Positions 5,884 through 6,439 of a stretch of 6,439 nt of DNA are shown piece by piece. Location: assembly GCA_945878515.1 (NCBI GenBank), contig CAMCTL010000184.1, forward strand, positions 1 to 6,439. The letters are read 5' to 3'. The position numbers and the translations under genes were made by a program. The notes beneath the pieces were generated by a model. The model was not told the origin of the DNA. It saw only the letters and a list, made by a program, of their open reading frames with translations, and did no database searches. How positions within the stretch are numbered: position 1 is the stretch's first letter; each line of letters starts with the position of its first letter. Source of the stretch: Flavobacterium psychrophilum (GTDB lineage Bacteria > Bacteroidota > Bacteroidia > Flavobacteriales > Flavobacteriaceae).

Positions 5884-6261
5884 ATGGAAGTTACAGGAAA
5901 AATTAAGGTAATTAGTGCTGAACAACAGATTAGTCCAACCTTTAGAAAAAAAGAATTGGTTGTTACCACAGATGAACAATATCCACAATCGATTATGATT
6001 GAATTTGTACAAGACAAATCAGATTTGCTAAACAATTTTTCTGTTGGACAGGATGTAAAAGTTTCCATTAATTTAGGAGGAAGAGAATGGGTAAATCCAC
6101 AAGGAGAAACCAAATATTTCAATAGCATTAAAGGATGGAGAATTGAAAAAGTAGGCGAAGCAACAGCAGCAGTTCAAGGACCAACTCCACCTATGCCTAC
6201 AGCTGCATTTCCACCTGCAACAAGCCTTAACGAAGACGAGCCAGACGATTTACCGTTCTAA
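5884..6261 (+). CDS. DUF3127 protein, SSB-like OB fold with acidic C-terminal tip
   Basis: This is a 125-residue cytoplasmic protein. Residues 1-91 are a compact beta-rich region beginning MEVTGKIKVI, with LGGREWVNPQGETKYFNSI (64-82), the pattern I associate with DUF3127. It resembles small single-stranded DNA-binding OB folds. Then follows a flexible linker rich in Pro, Ala and Thr (92-115) and a final acidic tip NEDEPDDLPF. The tip closely matches the DDDIPF tip of E. coli SSB, which recruits repair and replication proteins. The layout of OB-like core, disordered linker and acidic tip is that of an SSB. DNA binding is inference; the family has no function I can state with certainty. The gene has its own promoter and terminator, so it is probably a single-gene unit. 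The start ATG follows an A/T-rich leader and gives the natural N-terminus. Confidence 0.88.
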   Translation: MEVTGKIKVISAEQQISPTFRKKELVVTTDEQYPQSIMIEFVQDKSDLLNNFSVGQDVKVSINLGGREWVNPQGETKYFNSIKGWRIEKVGEATAAVQGPTPPMPTAAFPPATSLNEDEPDDLPF

Positions 6262-6271
6262 ATAAAAATTT

Positions 6272-6302
6272 AAAATCCTTGAAACGCTCAAGGATTTTTT
6301 TT
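6272..6302 (+). terminator. Intrinsic terminator of the DUF3127 gene, possibly bidirectional
   Basis: A perfect 11 bp stem AAAATCCTTGA (6272-6282) / TCAAGGATTTT (6288-6298) with a 5-base loop runs into eight T (6295-6302). It starts 10 bases after the DUF3127 stop. On the minus strand the stem is followed by AAATTTTTATT, so it could also stop the convergent gene ending at 6377. Confidence 0.9.
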
Positions 6303-6376
6303 GGAGTTTAAGTATCAAATCGCTTTAGCTTAAATGAACTTATATGCCTTATATGGTGAAACAATTTTGCTTATTT

Positions 6377-6439
6377 TTAATTCAACTGAACAATCGCTCC
6401 CATCCCAATTTGATTTCCAATTTGGGGATAAACCAAAGC
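6377..6439 (-). CDS. C-terminal end of an unidentified protein (partial, cut by window edge)
   Basis: On the minus strand an open frame enters from the right edge and stops at TAA (6377-6379), encoding 20 residues that end IGNQIGMGAIVQLN. The mix of Gly, Ile and alternating hydrophobic residues looks like real coding sequence, and the stop sits in a sensible place facing the DUF3127 terminator. Twenty codons are too few to name a family. It would be convergent with the DUF3127 gene. Confidence 0.5.
   Translation of the reverse strand, partial: ALVYPQIGNQIGMGAIVQLN

Noticed and set aside
5811..6128. Minus-strand open frame of 105 codons
   Set aside because: It is antisense to the DUF3127 gene, which has a matching promoter, terminator and family pattern.
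6303..6376. Small RNA or additional gene between the DUF3127 terminator and the right-edge gene
   Set aside because: There is no promoter match, stable hairpin or open frame; it looks like plain convergent intergenic sequence.

Overview
The window is AT-rich and reads as a Bacteroidetes chromosome segment, most likely from Flavobacterium or a close relative (inference). Three things point there. Promoters have the Bacteroidetes -7 element TAnnTTTG, most clearly TTTG-N19-TATATTTG at 5752-5782. Start codons are preceded by A-rich stretches rather than Shine-Dalgarno sequences. The gene content fits too: class II xylose isomerase after xylulokinase, greA beside a HIT protein, and a DUF3127 protein.

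Layout from left to right. Positions 1-1591 hold the end of a xylose catabolic operon: the 3' end of xylB, then complete xylA, then a strong intrinsic terminator. Positions 1604-2096 hold a minus-strand lipoprotein that looks like a Rieske domain with both iron-binding histidines replaced, with its own probable weak terminator. A divergent intergenic region (2097-2258) carries promoter elements for this gene and for greA, plus a terminator-like hairpin in the greA leader. greA (2259-2735) is followed by two adjacent heptamer-based tandem repeats (2742-2839 and 2850-2905). Next come a HIT-family protein (2918-3307) and a secreted transglutaminase-like protein (to 4508). A membrane histidine kinase runs on the minus strand (4500-5654) and converges on the transglutaminase gene with a 9 bp overlap. 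A DUF3127 protein (5884-6261), with an SSB-like acidic tip, has its own promoter and terminator. The window closes with the last 20 codons of an unidentified minus-strand gene.

How the genes relate: xylB and xylA together convert xylose to xylulose 5-phosphate. GreA rescues backtracked RNA polymerase, and the HIT protein is probably co-transcribed with it. The histidine kinase has no response regulator in view. No mobile element, CRISPR array, tRNA, rRNA or defence system is visible. Most of the window is ordinary core genome. The points worth a second look are the degenerate Rieske-like lipoprotein, the greA leader hairpin, the paired heptamer repeats and the SSB-like tail.
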